Assembly: GCF_029167105.1 (NCBI RefSeq)
Contig: NZ_JARFML010000005.1
Location: 62,001-126,000, forward strand
DNA from: Bradyrhizobium yuanmingense
GTDB lineage: Bacteria; Pseudomonadota; Alphaproteobacteria; Rhizobiales; Xanthobacteraceae
Length of the DNA stretch: 64,000 bases
Direction of reading: 5' to 3'
The notes under the pieces are model-generated. The model had not been told where the DNA came from. It saw only the letters and a program-made list of their open reading frames with translations, and made no database searches. The translations under genes and the position numbers were made by a program. Shown here piece after piece: positions 8,843 to 16,163 of the stretch (position 1 is the first letter of the stretch; the number at the start of each line of letters is the position of its first letter).

Positions 8843-10594
8843 ATGATGTCGTCATATTCGACACGGCGGAGATTTTTAGCCGCCATTGCCGTCCTGGTGC
8901 TCGGTCTCGCCCCTGCGACCGCTCAGGATGCACGGCAGGGCTATGTTCCGCCCGCACGCGAGGCGGTGCGCGCCGTCGCCGCCGAGCACGGCATGGTGGT
9001 AGCGCAGGAGAAGATCTCCGCGCAGATCGGCGCCGACATCCTGCGGCGCGGCGGCAATGCCATCGACGCTGCGGTCGCGACCGGCTTCGCGATGGCCGTG
9101 ACCTATCCGCGTGCCGGCAATATCGGCGGCGGCGGCTTCATGGTGATCCATTCCGCCGATCGCAATGAAGACATCACGATCGACTATCGCGAAACCGCGC
9201 CGGCCGCCACCACGCCGCAGATCTTCCTCGGCACCGACGGCAAGCCTGACGCGGCGAAGTCACGGGATTCCGCGCTGGGCATCGGCGTGCCCGGTACCGT
9301 CGCCGGCCTCGCGCTCGCGCTCGAGAAATACGGCTCGGGTCAGTTCACGCTGGCGCAACTGCTGGCGCCCGCGATTGGGCTCGCACGCGATGGCTTCATC
9401 GTCAGCGACGACATGGCCGATACGCTGCCGAGCTGGCACCGGCGGCTGGCACGCTGGCCTTCTTCGGCCAGGATCTTCTCGCGTCCGGATGGCACGCCGC
9501 TGGGCGAAGGCGATCGGCTGGTGCAGGGCGATCTCGCCGAAACGCTGACGGCCGTCGCTGCACAGGGGCCGCGGGGATTCTACGAGGGGCCGGTCGCCGA
9601 GAAACTCGCCAAGGCCGTGACCGATGCCGGCGGCATCATGACGCCGGCCGACCTCAAGGCCTATCAGCCGGTCATCCGCACGCCGGTGCGCGGCAGCTAC
9701 CGCGGCTATGACATCGTGTCGATGCAGCTGCCCTCATCGGGCGGCGTCGTGCTGATGGAGACGCTCAACATCCTCGAGGGCTTCCCTCTGGCCGATCTGA
9801 AGCAGGGATCGGCGGCGTCGCTGCATCTCTTGATCGAAGCCATGAAGCGCGCTTACGCCGACCGCGCCCGCTATCTCGGTGATCCCGCCTTCGTCAACGC
9901 ACCGATCGAGACGCTCATCGCGAAGGACTATGCCGCCAAGCTGCGCGCGAACATTTCCCCCGAACGCGCCACGCCGTCAAAGGAGCTCGTGTCTGCTCCT
10001 GCCGCGCCCCGTGAGGGCAGCAACACCACGCATTTTTCTGTCGTCGACGCCCGCGGCAACGCCGTCAGCAACACTTACACGCTGAACTTCAGCTACGGCG
10101 TCGGCCTCGTCGCCGACGGCACCGGCGTGCTGCTCAACAACGAGCTCGACGATTTTACCGCGGCAATCGGCGCCTCCAACGCCTATGGCCTGGTCGGATT
10201 CGAAGCGAATCTTCCCGGTCCCGGTAAGCGGCCGCTGTCGTCGATGTCGCCGACCATCGTGCTGAAGGATGGCAAGCCGGTGCTGGTGACCGGCTCGCCC
10301 GGCGGCAGCCGCATCATCTCGACCGTTCTTCAGGTGATCGTGAACGTGCTCGACTACAAGATGGATGTTGCGGCCGCCGTCGCAACGCCGCGGCTGCACC
10401 ACCAATGGCTGCCGGATGAAGTGCGCGTCGAGCGCGGCTTCCCCGAGGGCGTGCTGCTCGAGCTGAAGGCGATGGGGCACCTCGTCCTCGAGCCGATGGG
10501 GCAGACATCTGCCAACTCGATTCTGGTGACGCCGAACGGAACGCTGGGCGCAGCCGATCCGCGCACGCGCGGCGCGGAGGCGGCGGGGCAGTAA
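8843..10594 (+). CDS. ggt: Gamma-glutamyltransferase, periplasmic
   Basis: 583 residues beginning with a Sec-type signal peptide: an RRR n-region, then a hydrophobic core ending near ATAQDAR. The autoprocessing site is SNTTHFSVVD; Thr395 aligns with the residue that becomes the N-terminal nucleophile of the small subunit. Downstream are TYTLNFSYGVG, PLSSMSPTIV and the oxyanion-loop motif GSPGGSRIIS. The enzyme hydrolyses or transfers the gamma-glutamyl group of glutathione and related peptides in the periplasm. A run of two ATGs (8843, 8846) and an upstream TTG leave the exact start open by a few codons. The nearby convergent gene is a glutathione S-transferase, a loose thematic link. Confidence 0.95.
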   Translation: MMSSYSTRRRFLAAIAVLVLGLAPATAQDARQGYVPPAREAVRAVAAEHGMVVAQEKISAQIGADILRRGGNAIDAAVATGFAMAVTYPRAGNIGGGGFMVIHSADRNEDITIDYRETAPAATTPQIFLGTDGKPDAAKSRDSALGIGVPGTVAGLALALEKYGSGQFTLAQLLAPAIGLARDGFIVSDDMADTLPSWHRRLARWPSSARIFSRPDGTPLGEGDRLVQGDLAETLTAVAAQGPRGFYEGPVAEKLAKAVTDAGGIMTPADLKAYQPVIRTPVRGSYRGYDIVSMQLPSSGGVVLMETLNILEGFPLADLKQGSAASLHLLIEAMKRAYADRARYLGDPAFVNAPIETLIAKDYAAKLRANISPERATPSKELVSAPAAPREGSNTTHFSVVDARGNAVSNTYTLNFSYGVGLVADGTGVLLNNELDDFTAAIGASNAYGLVGFEANLPGPGKRPLSSMSPTIVLKDGKPVLVTGSPGGSRIISTVLQVIVNVLDYKMDVAAAVATPRLHHQWLPDEVRVERGFPEGVLLELKAMGHLVLEPMGQTSANSILVTPNGTLGAADPRTRGAEAAGQ

Positions 10595-10623
10595 CCTGCT
10601 CCCGGAATGACGGGGTAAGGAGC

Positions 10624-11289
10624 TTACCGCCCGACCTGATACGGCCCGCCCTTCTCCAGCGCGCGCGCATATGCAGGCCGGGCGTGGATGCGCTCCAGGA
10701 ACGCCATCGCCCTGGGATGGCCCTGCTCGAGGCCGCCGCGAGCTTGGGCAGCTTCGAGCGGAAAGCTCATCTGGATGTCGGCCGCGGTGAAGTCGCTGCC
10801 GGCGAACCATTCGCTCTTGCCGAGCTCGCCTTCCCAATAGTCCATGTGTTGCTTGAGCTGCGGATTGACCAGCGCGGTCAGCGCCTGGTTGCAGACCTTG
10901 CGCACCAGTGGGCGCAGCAAGGCCGGCGCACGCTTCGGCATCAGCGTGAACAGCAGCTTGAGGAGCAGCGGCTGCATCGCGGATCCTTCCGCATAGTGCA
11001 GCCAATAGATGTAGCGCAGCCGCTCCGGCGTGTTCGGCGGCGGGATCAGCCGCCCGTTGCCATAGGTGGCGATGAGATATTCGATGATCGCGCCTGATTC
11101 GGCGATGGTGTTGCCGTTGTCGGTGATGACGGGCGATTTGCCGAGCGGATGGATGGCGCGCAGCTCCTTCGGCGCGCGCATGTCCGGCTGACGCTGATAG
11201 CGCACGATCTCGTAGGGAACGCCCAGCTCCTCGAGCAGCCACAGCACGCGCTGCGAGCGGGAATTGTTGAGGTGGTGAACGGTCAGCAT
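10624..11289 (-). CDS. Glutathione S-transferase family protein
   Basis: 221 residues with the two-domain GST layout. The thioredoxin-like N-domain opens MLTVHHLNNSRSQRVLWLLE and contains HPLGKSPVITDNGNTIAES, with the cis-Pro (KSPV) and the glutathione-binding E-S pair. An all-helical C-domain follows (about residues 90-210), with YWEGELGKSEWFAGSDFTAAD, the usual N-capping box region. The serine at NNSRSQR is the likely active-site residue, suggesting a bacterial GST of the Ser/Cys type. Substrate unknown. It is divergent from the DUF2239 gene and shares a promoter region with paired palindromes. Confidence 0.92.
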   Translation of the reverse strand: MLTVHHLNNSRSQRVLWLLEELGVPYEIVRYQRQPDMRAPKELRAIHPLGKSPVITDNGNTIAESGAIIEYLIATYGNGRLIPPPNTPERLRYIYWLHYAEGSAMQPLLLKLLFTLMPKRAPALLRPLVRKVCNQALTALVNPQLKQHMDYWEGELGKSEWFAGSDFTAADIQMSFPLEAAQARGGLEQGHPRAMAFLERIHARPAYARALEKGGPYQVGR

Positions 11290-11381
11290 CGCGGAGTCCT
11301 CAAGGCTTGGTCGTGGTCATCGGCCGCGCCGTTGGTGCCAGCCCGGGAACACATTGTCGAGCCGTCGCCGCAGACATTTTC

Positions 11382-11421
11382 ACCCGGGTATATTGACGCG
11401 GATAATTTACCCGGGTATTAA
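11382..11421 (+). promoter_or_regulatory. Promoter with two ACCCGGGT palindromes (candidate double operator)
   Basis: TTGACG (11393-11398), a 17-nt spacer and TATTAA (11416-11421) make a near-consensus housekeeping promoter for the DUF2239 gene. The 10-mer ACCCGGGTAT occurs at 11382-11391, just upstream of the -35, and again at 11409-11418, overlapping the end of the spacer and the -10. Each contains the self-complementary core ACCCGGGT, and the copies start 27 bp apart. The layout suits a dimeric repressor. No regulator gene is adjacent. Confidence 0.6.
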
Positions 11422-11439
11422 ACCCGTAACGCGATCAAT

Positions 11440-12033
11440 ATGGCAATGATTCCAATGCAAGGGACCTACACAGCCTTCGCCGGCCAGCGCCGGCTTGCCT
11501 CCGGCAGTGCGGGCGATGTTGCGCTTGCCGTCAAGCGTGCGACGCAGCCGCTGGCCGAGCCGATCATCATCTTCGACGACGGCACGGGCCGGTCGATCGA
11601 TTTCGACCTTCGCGGTGACGACCGCGAGGTGCTGGCCCGGCTGGCAACGCTCATGCCGCAGGCCGAGACGGCCGAAGCACCCGCCGAGCCGCGCGGGCGC
11701 GGCCGGCCGAAGCTCGGCGTGGTCGCGCGCGAGGTGACCTTGCTGCCGCGGCACTGGGAGTGGCTCAACGCACAGGCCGGCGGCGCTTCGGTCGCGCTGC
11801 GCAAGCTCGTCGACGAAGCCAGGCGCGCCGGCGGCGACAAGGACCGCGAGCGGCAGGCGCGCGATGCGGCCTACCACTTCATGTCGACCATGGCAGGCGA
11901 TCTGCCGCAGTTCGAGGAAGCCTCGCGCGCCCTGTTCGCGGATGACCGGCGACGCTTCACCGGCCTGATCGCCGACTGGCCGACCGACATCCGCGACCAC
12001 GTCGTCAAGCTCGCCTACAGCGACCGCGCTTAA
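11440..12033 (+). CDS. DUF2239 family protein
   Basis: 197 residues. I recognise the DUF2239 pattern: YTAFAGQRRLASGS near the N-terminus, a DDGTGRSIDFDLRG segment, a GRGRPKLGVVAREVTLLPRHWEWL stretch (GRGRPK is AT-hook-like), then a helical C-half ending DIRDHVVKLAYSD. The central LLPRHWEWLN part resembles ribbon-helix-helix or antitoxin-like DNA-binding modules, and many homologues carry the same basic GRGRPK linker. Function is not known. Three in-frame ATGs (11440, 11446, 11455) occur close together without a clear ribosome-binding site, so the start is uncertain. The predicted promoter would give a leader of only about 12 nt. Confidence 0.8.
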   Translation: MAMIPMQGTYTAFAGQRRLASGSAGDVALAVKRATQPLAEPIIIFDDGTGRSIDFDLRGDDREVLARLATLMPQAETAEAPAEPRGRGRPKLGVVAREVTLLPRHWEWLNAQAGGASVALRKLVDEARRAGGDKDRERQARDAAYHFMSTMAGDLPQFEEASRALFADDRRRFTGLIADWPTDIRDHVVKLAYSDRA

Positions 12034-12121
12034 ACCGCGCGCCGCTTCTCACGACCCATCGACGGCCGAGCCGCGCATTGCGCGGCAACGGCTTCGCACG
12101 CCCTGATGAAAGGCCAATGCC

Positions 12122-13471
12122 ATGTCTGCCGCAAAGCCGCTCTGGACCACATTCCTCCGCTTTCTCGCACCCCTGATGCTGAGCAACGCGCTGCAATCGC
12201 TGTTCGGCACCGTCAGCAACGTCTATCTCGGCCAGATGATCGGCGTCGACGCGCTCGCCGCGGTCTCGGCGTTCTTCCCCGTGATGTTCTTCCTGTTCGC
12301 ATTCGTCATGGGCCTGAGCACCGGCGCCACCGTGCTGATCGGCCAGGCCTTCGGCGCCGGCGAGCATGGCCGGATCAAGATCATCGTCGGCACGACACTC
12401 GCCGTCGGCCTGCTGCTCTCGATAGCGATTGCACTCGTCGGCGGGATCTTCAGCCGGCCCCTGATGGTCATGCTCGCCACGCCCGCGGACATTCTCGATG
12501 AAGCCAGCGCCTATGCGCGCATCATGCTGTTGACGATGCCGCTCGGCTTCATCTTCCTGCTGATGACGGCGATGATCCGCGGCGTCGGCGATGGACTGAC
12601 GCCGCTGCTGGCGCTGGCCTTGTCGACGGCGATCGGCCTGATCCTGACACCGATGTTGATCCGCGGCACGTTCGGATTGCCGGCCGTCGGCATCACCAGT
12701 CCCGCTTGGGCGGCTGCGATCGCGAACACGCTCACGCTGATCTTGCTGGCCGCCCATCTGCTGCGGAGAAAGCACGCGCTCGCACCGGACGCGATGCTGC
12801 TGCGTCACCTGCGGCTGAACGGCGCCGTGCTCGGCAAAGTCCTCGGCATCGGCCTGCCCAGCGCGATCGGCATGGTGGTGATGGCGATCGCCGAGCTCGT
12901 GCTGCTCGGTCTGGTCAACGGCTTCGGCTCGAATGCCACCGCAGCCTATGGCGCCGTCAACCAGGTGATGGGCTACACCCAGTTCACGGCGATGTCGATC
13001 TCGATCGCGGTCTCGATCCTCGGCGCCCAGGCCGTCGGCAGCGGCGACCGGGCCCGGCTCGATGGCATCGTGCGGATGGGCCTTGCGTTCAATATCGTCC
13101 TGACCGGCGGGTTGGTGGCGCTGATCTACCTCGCGCCGCGCGCGGTGCTCGGCATCTTCATCACTGACGGCGCCGTGCTGGATCTGGCGAAGGGATTGCT
13201 CGACATCGCCTTGTGGAGCTCGGTGCCGTTCGGGCTCGCCACCGTGTTCTCGGGCGCGATGCGCGGCGCCGGGGTCGCATTGACGCCGATGCTGCTGTCG
13301 ATCTTCGCCATTGTCGCAATCGAGCTGCCGGCCGCCATCATCCTCAGCCGCACCGTCGGCCTGACCGGCGTGTGGGCCGCCTATCCAATCGTGTTCTGCG
13401 CCATGTTGATTCTGCAGATGGGCTATTACCATCTGGTGTGGCGCAAGCGGGCAATCCGGCGCCTGGTCTGA
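12122..13471 (+). CDS. MATE family multidrug/toxin exporter
   Basis: 449 residues with twelve predicted membrane segments arranged as two similar six-helix halves (LSNALQSLFGTVSNVYLG in the first, GLPSAIGMVVMAIAELVLL in the second). It matches MatE-domain proteins of the NorM/DinF type, which export cationic compounds in exchange for Na+ or H+ across the inner membrane. Substrate cannot be inferred. The ATG at 12122 begins MSAAKPLWTTFLRFLAPLM; upstream is an 88-nt gap after the DUF2239 gene, so co-transcription is possible. Confidence 0.92.
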   Translation: MSAAKPLWTTFLRFLAPLMLSNALQSLFGTVSNVYLGQMIGVDALAAVSAFFPVMFFLFAFVMGLSTGATVLIGQAFGAGEHGRIKIIVGTTLAVGLLLSIAIALVGGIFSRPLMVMLATPADILDEASAYARIMLLTMPLGFIFLLMTAMIRGVGDGLTPLLALALSTAIGLILTPMLIRGTFGLPAVGITSPAWAAAIANTLTLILLAAHLLRRKHALAPDAMLLRHLRLNGAVLGKVLGIGLPSAIGMVVMAIAELVLLGLVNGFGSNATAAYGAVNQVMGYTQFTAMSISIAVSILGAQAVGSGDRARLDGIVRMGLAFNIVLTGGLVALIYLAPRAVLGIFITDGAVLDLAKGLLDIALWSSVPFGLATVFSGAMRGAGVALTPMLLSIFAIVAIELPAAIILSRTVGLTGVWAAYPIVFCAMLILQMGYYHLVWRKRAIRRLV

Positions 13472-13479
13472 CCGTCAAA

Positions 13480-13500
13480 GTATTATGACCGTCATTATAC
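13480..13500. promoter_or_regulatory. Near-perfect 21-bp palindrome, candidate TetR/MarR-type operator
   Basis: Arms GTATTATGAC (13480-13489) and GTCATTATAC (13491-13500) flank one central base; only one pair is mismatched. It is AT-rich in a GC-rich context and lies 68 nt upstream of the HCCA-isomerase-like start, where a promoter is expected. No regulator gene is next to it. Confidence 0.5.
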
Positions 13501-13567
13501 GATGGACCTGTGGCGCGCCCTGCGCCACAATGGAAGAAAGCCAACTCGAAAAGCCCGGTCAGGGAGA

Positions 13568-14182
13568 ATGATCTTGACGCGCACCGCTCCGCAATTCCTG
13601 TTCGATTTCGGCAGCCCCAACGCCTATCTCAGCCATCTGGCGATTCCGGCCATCGAGCAGCGGATCGGCGTCAAGTTCGAATATGTGCCCATCCTGCTCG
13701 GCGGCATCTTCAAGTCGACCAACAACAAGTCGCCGGCCGAGACGCTCGCCGGTATCAAGAACAAGCGAGAGTTCCAGCAGGTCGAAACCGAGCGCTTCAT
13801 CAAGCGCTTCCATGTCCAGCCCTATGTCTGGAATCCGCACTTTCCCGTCAACACGCTGAACCTGATGCGCGCGGCGATCGCGGCGCAGCTCGAGGGTGTA
13901 TTCGAGACATATGTCGAGGCCGCCTTCCACCACATGTGGCGCGAGCCGAAGAAGATGGATGATCCCGAGACCGCGGCGAAGGCGCTGGCGTCGTCCGGGC
14001 TCGATGCGCAAAAGCTGTTCGCCCGCGTCGGGGAACCCGAGGTCAAGGCCAAACTGATCAAGAACACCGAGGAGGCGGTCGCCCGCGGCGCGTTCGGCTC
14101 GCCGACCTTCTTCGTCGGCAGCGAGATGTTCTTCGGCAAGGAGCAGCTGCGCGAGGTCGAGGAGATGGTGTCGGGAAAGTGA
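13568..14182 (+). CDS. 2-hydroxychromene-2-carboxylate isomerase-like protein (DsbA/kappa-GST fold)
   Basis: 204 residues from the ATG at 13568, preceded by a good AGGGAGA ribosome-binding site. The N-terminus FLFDFGSPNAYLSHLAIP is the HCCA-isomerase signature, where the Ser replaces the CxxC of DsbA and binds glutathione. The C-terminus has GAFGSPTFFVGSEMFFGKEQL, the cis-Pro loop and conserved F(F/W)G(K/Q)(E/D)(R/Q)L motif. The family isomerises naphthalene-pathway intermediates with glutathione, but most members outside such operons have unknown substrates. A possible operator lies just upstream. Confidence 0.88.
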   Translation: MILTRTAPQFLFDFGSPNAYLSHLAIPAIEQRIGVKFEYVPILLGGIFKSTNNKSPAETLAGIKNKREFQQVETERFIKRFHVQPYVWNPHFPVNTLNLMRAAIAAQLEGVFETYVEAAFHHMWREPKKMDDPETAAKALASSGLDAQKLFARVGEPEVKAKLIKNTEEAVARGAFGSPTFFVGSEMFFGKEQLREVEEMVSGK

Positions 14183-14191
14183 AGCATGCCA

Positions 14192-14262
14192 ATGGCGAGT
14201 AGCGAATAGCGAGTGGAAATCACACCCACTATTCGCTACTCCCTGTTCGCCATTCGCCAATA
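14192..14262. repeat. GAGTAGCGAATAG inverted repeat
   Basis: Arms GAGTAGCGAATAG (14196-14208) and CTATTCGCTACTC (14228-14240) are perfectly complementary over 13 bp. Outer ATGGCGA/TTCGCCAT-like sequence extends the similarity. It lies between two same-strand genes and is a different family from the CCCGGG-type repeats. It could form a hairpin in a readthrough transcript. Confidence 0.75.
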
Positions 14263-14281
14263 ATAAAAGCGGAGTTCTCCC

Positions 14282-15205
14282 ATGCGCATCCTCGTGGTCG
14301 GCGCCGGCGCCATCGGCGGCTATTTTGGTGGCAGGCTGTTGCAGGCCGGCCGCGACGTCACCTTCCTGGTTAGGCCTCGCCGCGCCGGCGAACTCGCGAG
14401 CGCCGGTCTTGTCATCAAGAGCCCGAACGGCGATGTGACATTGAAGAACCCGCCGACGGCTCAGGCCGACGCGATCAAGGACACGTTCGACGTCGTGCTG
14501 CTCAGCTGCAAGGCATTCGACCTCGACGATGCCATCAAGTCGTTCGCCCCCGCGGTGGGGCCGAACACCGCAATCATCCCGATGCTCAACGGCATGAAGC
14601 ATCTCGACACGCTGGATGCGAGGTTCGGCAAGGAGCGTGTTCTCGGCGGCCTCTGCGCCATCGCAGCCACGCTGAACGAGAAGCGCGAGGTCGTGCAGCT
14701 CCAGCCGATGCAGTCGATCAGCTACGGCGAGCGCGACGGCACGATGTCGGACCGGGTGAAGGCGATCGACGAGGCCTTCAGGAGCGGCATCAATGGCGCC
14801 AGCGCGAGCCAGAACATCATGCAGGACATGTGGGAAAAGTGGGTGTTCCTGTCCTCGCTCGCGGCAAGCACCAGCCTGATGCGGACGTCCGTCGGCAATA
14901 TCCTCGCCGCGCCCGGCGGCCAGGATTTCCTGCTCGGCATGCTGGATGAGACCAGCGCGGTTGCCACGGCATCGGGCTATCCGCCAGGCGGCCCGTTCTT
15001 CGAGCGCGTCAAAGGCAATCTCACCACCGAGGGCTCGCCGCTGACGGCATCGATGTTCCGCGACATCAAGGCCGGCCTGCCTGTCGAGGCCGATCACGTC
15101 ATTGGCGATCTCATCGCGCGCGCCGACGCCGCCAAGGTGCCGGTGCCGAAGCTGCGCATCGCCTATACGCATCTGAAGGCGTATGAGAGGCAGCGGGCGG
15201 GGTAG
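14282..15205 (+). CDS. 2-dehydropantoate 2-reductase family (ApbA/PanE-type)
   Basis: 307 residues. It opens with an NADP-binding Rossmann motif, MRILVVGAGAIGGYFGGRLL, and has the ketopantoate-reductase C-terminal helical domain (NIMQDMWEKWVFLSSLAAST and SPLTASMFRDIKAGLPVEAD), which supplies the catalytic Lys and Asn/Ser/Glu residues. PanE reduces ketopantoate to pantoate for CoA synthesis, but rhizobia carry several paralogues, so this one may act on another 2-keto acid. The ATG at 14282 follows CGGAG at a suitable distance. Confidence 0.88.
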   Translation: MRILVVGAGAIGGYFGGRLLQAGRDVTFLVRPRRAGELASAGLVIKSPNGDVTLKNPPTAQADAIKDTFDVVLLSCKAFDLDDAIKSFAPAVGPNTAIIPMLNGMKHLDTLDARFGKERVLGGLCAIAATLNEKREVVQLQPMQSISYGERDGTMSDRVKAIDEAFRSGINGASASQNIMQDMWEKWVFLSSLAASTSLMRTSVGNILAAPGGQDFLLGMLDETSAVATASGYPPGGPFFERVKGNLTTEGSPLTASMFRDIKAGLPVEADHVIGDLIARADAAKVPVPKLRIAYTHLKAYERQRAG

Positions 15206-15225
15206 GGCGCAGCCACACATTCGGT

Positions 15226-15373
15226 GTCGTCCCGGGGCGCGCGCCGCGCCAGCCCGGGACCCATAACCACAGGGAGTGGTTATGGGGCGAAGTGGTGATT
15301 CCAAAGTCTTCGCAAAACTCTTGCCTGTGACTATGGATCCCGGGCTCGCGACTTCGTCGCGCCCCGGGATGAC
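15226..15373. repeat. Composite ~148-bp palindromic repeat, copy 1
   Basis: The left hairpin GTCGTCCCGGGGCGCG...CCCGGGAC, a middle segment containing CCACAGGGAGTGGTTATG, and the right hairpin ATGGATCCCGGGCTCGCG...CGCCCCGGGATGAC occur in the same order as at 24940-25073. The two ends are also complementary to each other. It sits between convergent genes. Confidence 0.85.
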
Positions 15374-15399
15374 GGCCGTGCTTGCCGCAGCATCCCACG

Positions 15400-15981
15400 C
15401 TATTTCAGATGCGCGAGATAGTGCGAGACGGCGGTGATTTCCTCATCGCTCATGTGATAGGCGACGTCGGCCATCGCGGCGACGCCGCCGCCGACACGCT
15501 GGCCGGCCTTGTAATCGTGCAGAGCCTTGACGAGATATTCCTCGCGCTGGCCGGCGAGCCGCGCCACCGCCTTGGTGCCGGCATAGCTGTCGGTATGGCA
15601 TGAGGCGCAGCGGCGGCCGGCGGCAACCTGCGCGCCCTTCTTCGACAGGTCGGGATCGTTGTCCTCGGGTCCCTTCGGCGGCGTCAGCGAGGCGAAGTAA
15701 GCGCCGAAATTGCGGATGTCCTCGTTGGTGATCCCTTCCACGATCGGCTGCATCTGATCGTTCTTGCGCGCGCCGGCGCGGAAGAACACCAGCTGCCATT
15801 GCAGGAATTGATCGGGCTGGCCGGCGAGCGAGGGGATGTTCTCGGTCTGCGAAATGCCGTTCTCGCCGTGGCAGCCGGAGCAGGCGGCGGCCTTCTCCTT
15901 GATCGCGGCATTGTCGGCGGCCGTAGCAGCCGGCGCCAGCAGGAGCGCCGCAGATAGAATTCCAAACCCAACGACCCGCAT
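15400..15981 (-). CDS. Dihaem cytochrome c (c4-like)
   Basis: 193 residues from the ATG at 15981. A signal peptide (GILSAALLLAPAATA) is followed by two class-I cytochrome c domains with haem motifs CSGCH (residues 34-38) and CASCH (125-129). Candidate distal methionines lie at QMQPI and AMADVAYHM. The tandem layout is that of cytochrome c4, a periplasmic electron carrier. The same-strand gene upstream encodes a PQQ-type sugar dehydrogenase, so this may be its electron acceptor; a 182-bp repeat-bearing gap separates them, so this is an inference. Confidence 0.9.
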   Translation of the reverse strand: MRVVGFGILSAALLLAPAATAADNAAIKEKAAACSGCHGENGISQTENIPSLAGQPDQFLQWQLVFFRAGARKNDQMQPIVEGITNEDIRNFGAYFASLTPPKGPEDNDPDLSKKGAQVAAGRRCASCHTDSYAGTKAVARLAGQREEYLVKALHDYKAGQRVGGGVAAMADVAYHMSDEEITAVSHYLAHLK

Positions 15982-15998
15982 GTCTCGATCTCTCTGAT

Positions 15999-16086
15999 CG
16001 TCATTGCCGGGCTTGACCCGGCAATCCATCCCTTTTTGCAGAAAGTTTCTCGTTGATGGATGCCCGGATCAAGTCCGGGCATGACG
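15999..16086. repeat. GTCATTGCCGGG composite palindrome
   Basis: Two hairpins in a row: ATTGCCGGGCTTGACCCGGCAAT on the left, and the ATGCCCGGATCAAGTCCGGGCAT arm pair on the right. The outer ends CGTCAT and ATGACG are complementary. It lies between the PQQ-type dehydrogenase gene and the cytochrome gene, so it would be in the transcript if they are one unit. Confidence 0.75.
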
Positions 16087-16163
16087 AACGTGTTCCATCG
16101 CAAGACTCACAAGCAAACGAAGCTGCGGCCGTCACGCGGTCGCAGCCTCTGCGCCAGGTCGCG

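Noticed and set aside
12005..13432. A 475-codon minus-strand open frame opposite the MATE gene
   Set aside because: The composition is the same antisense type (His, Arg, Gln, Asp), with no family signature, while the plus strand encodes a clear transporter.
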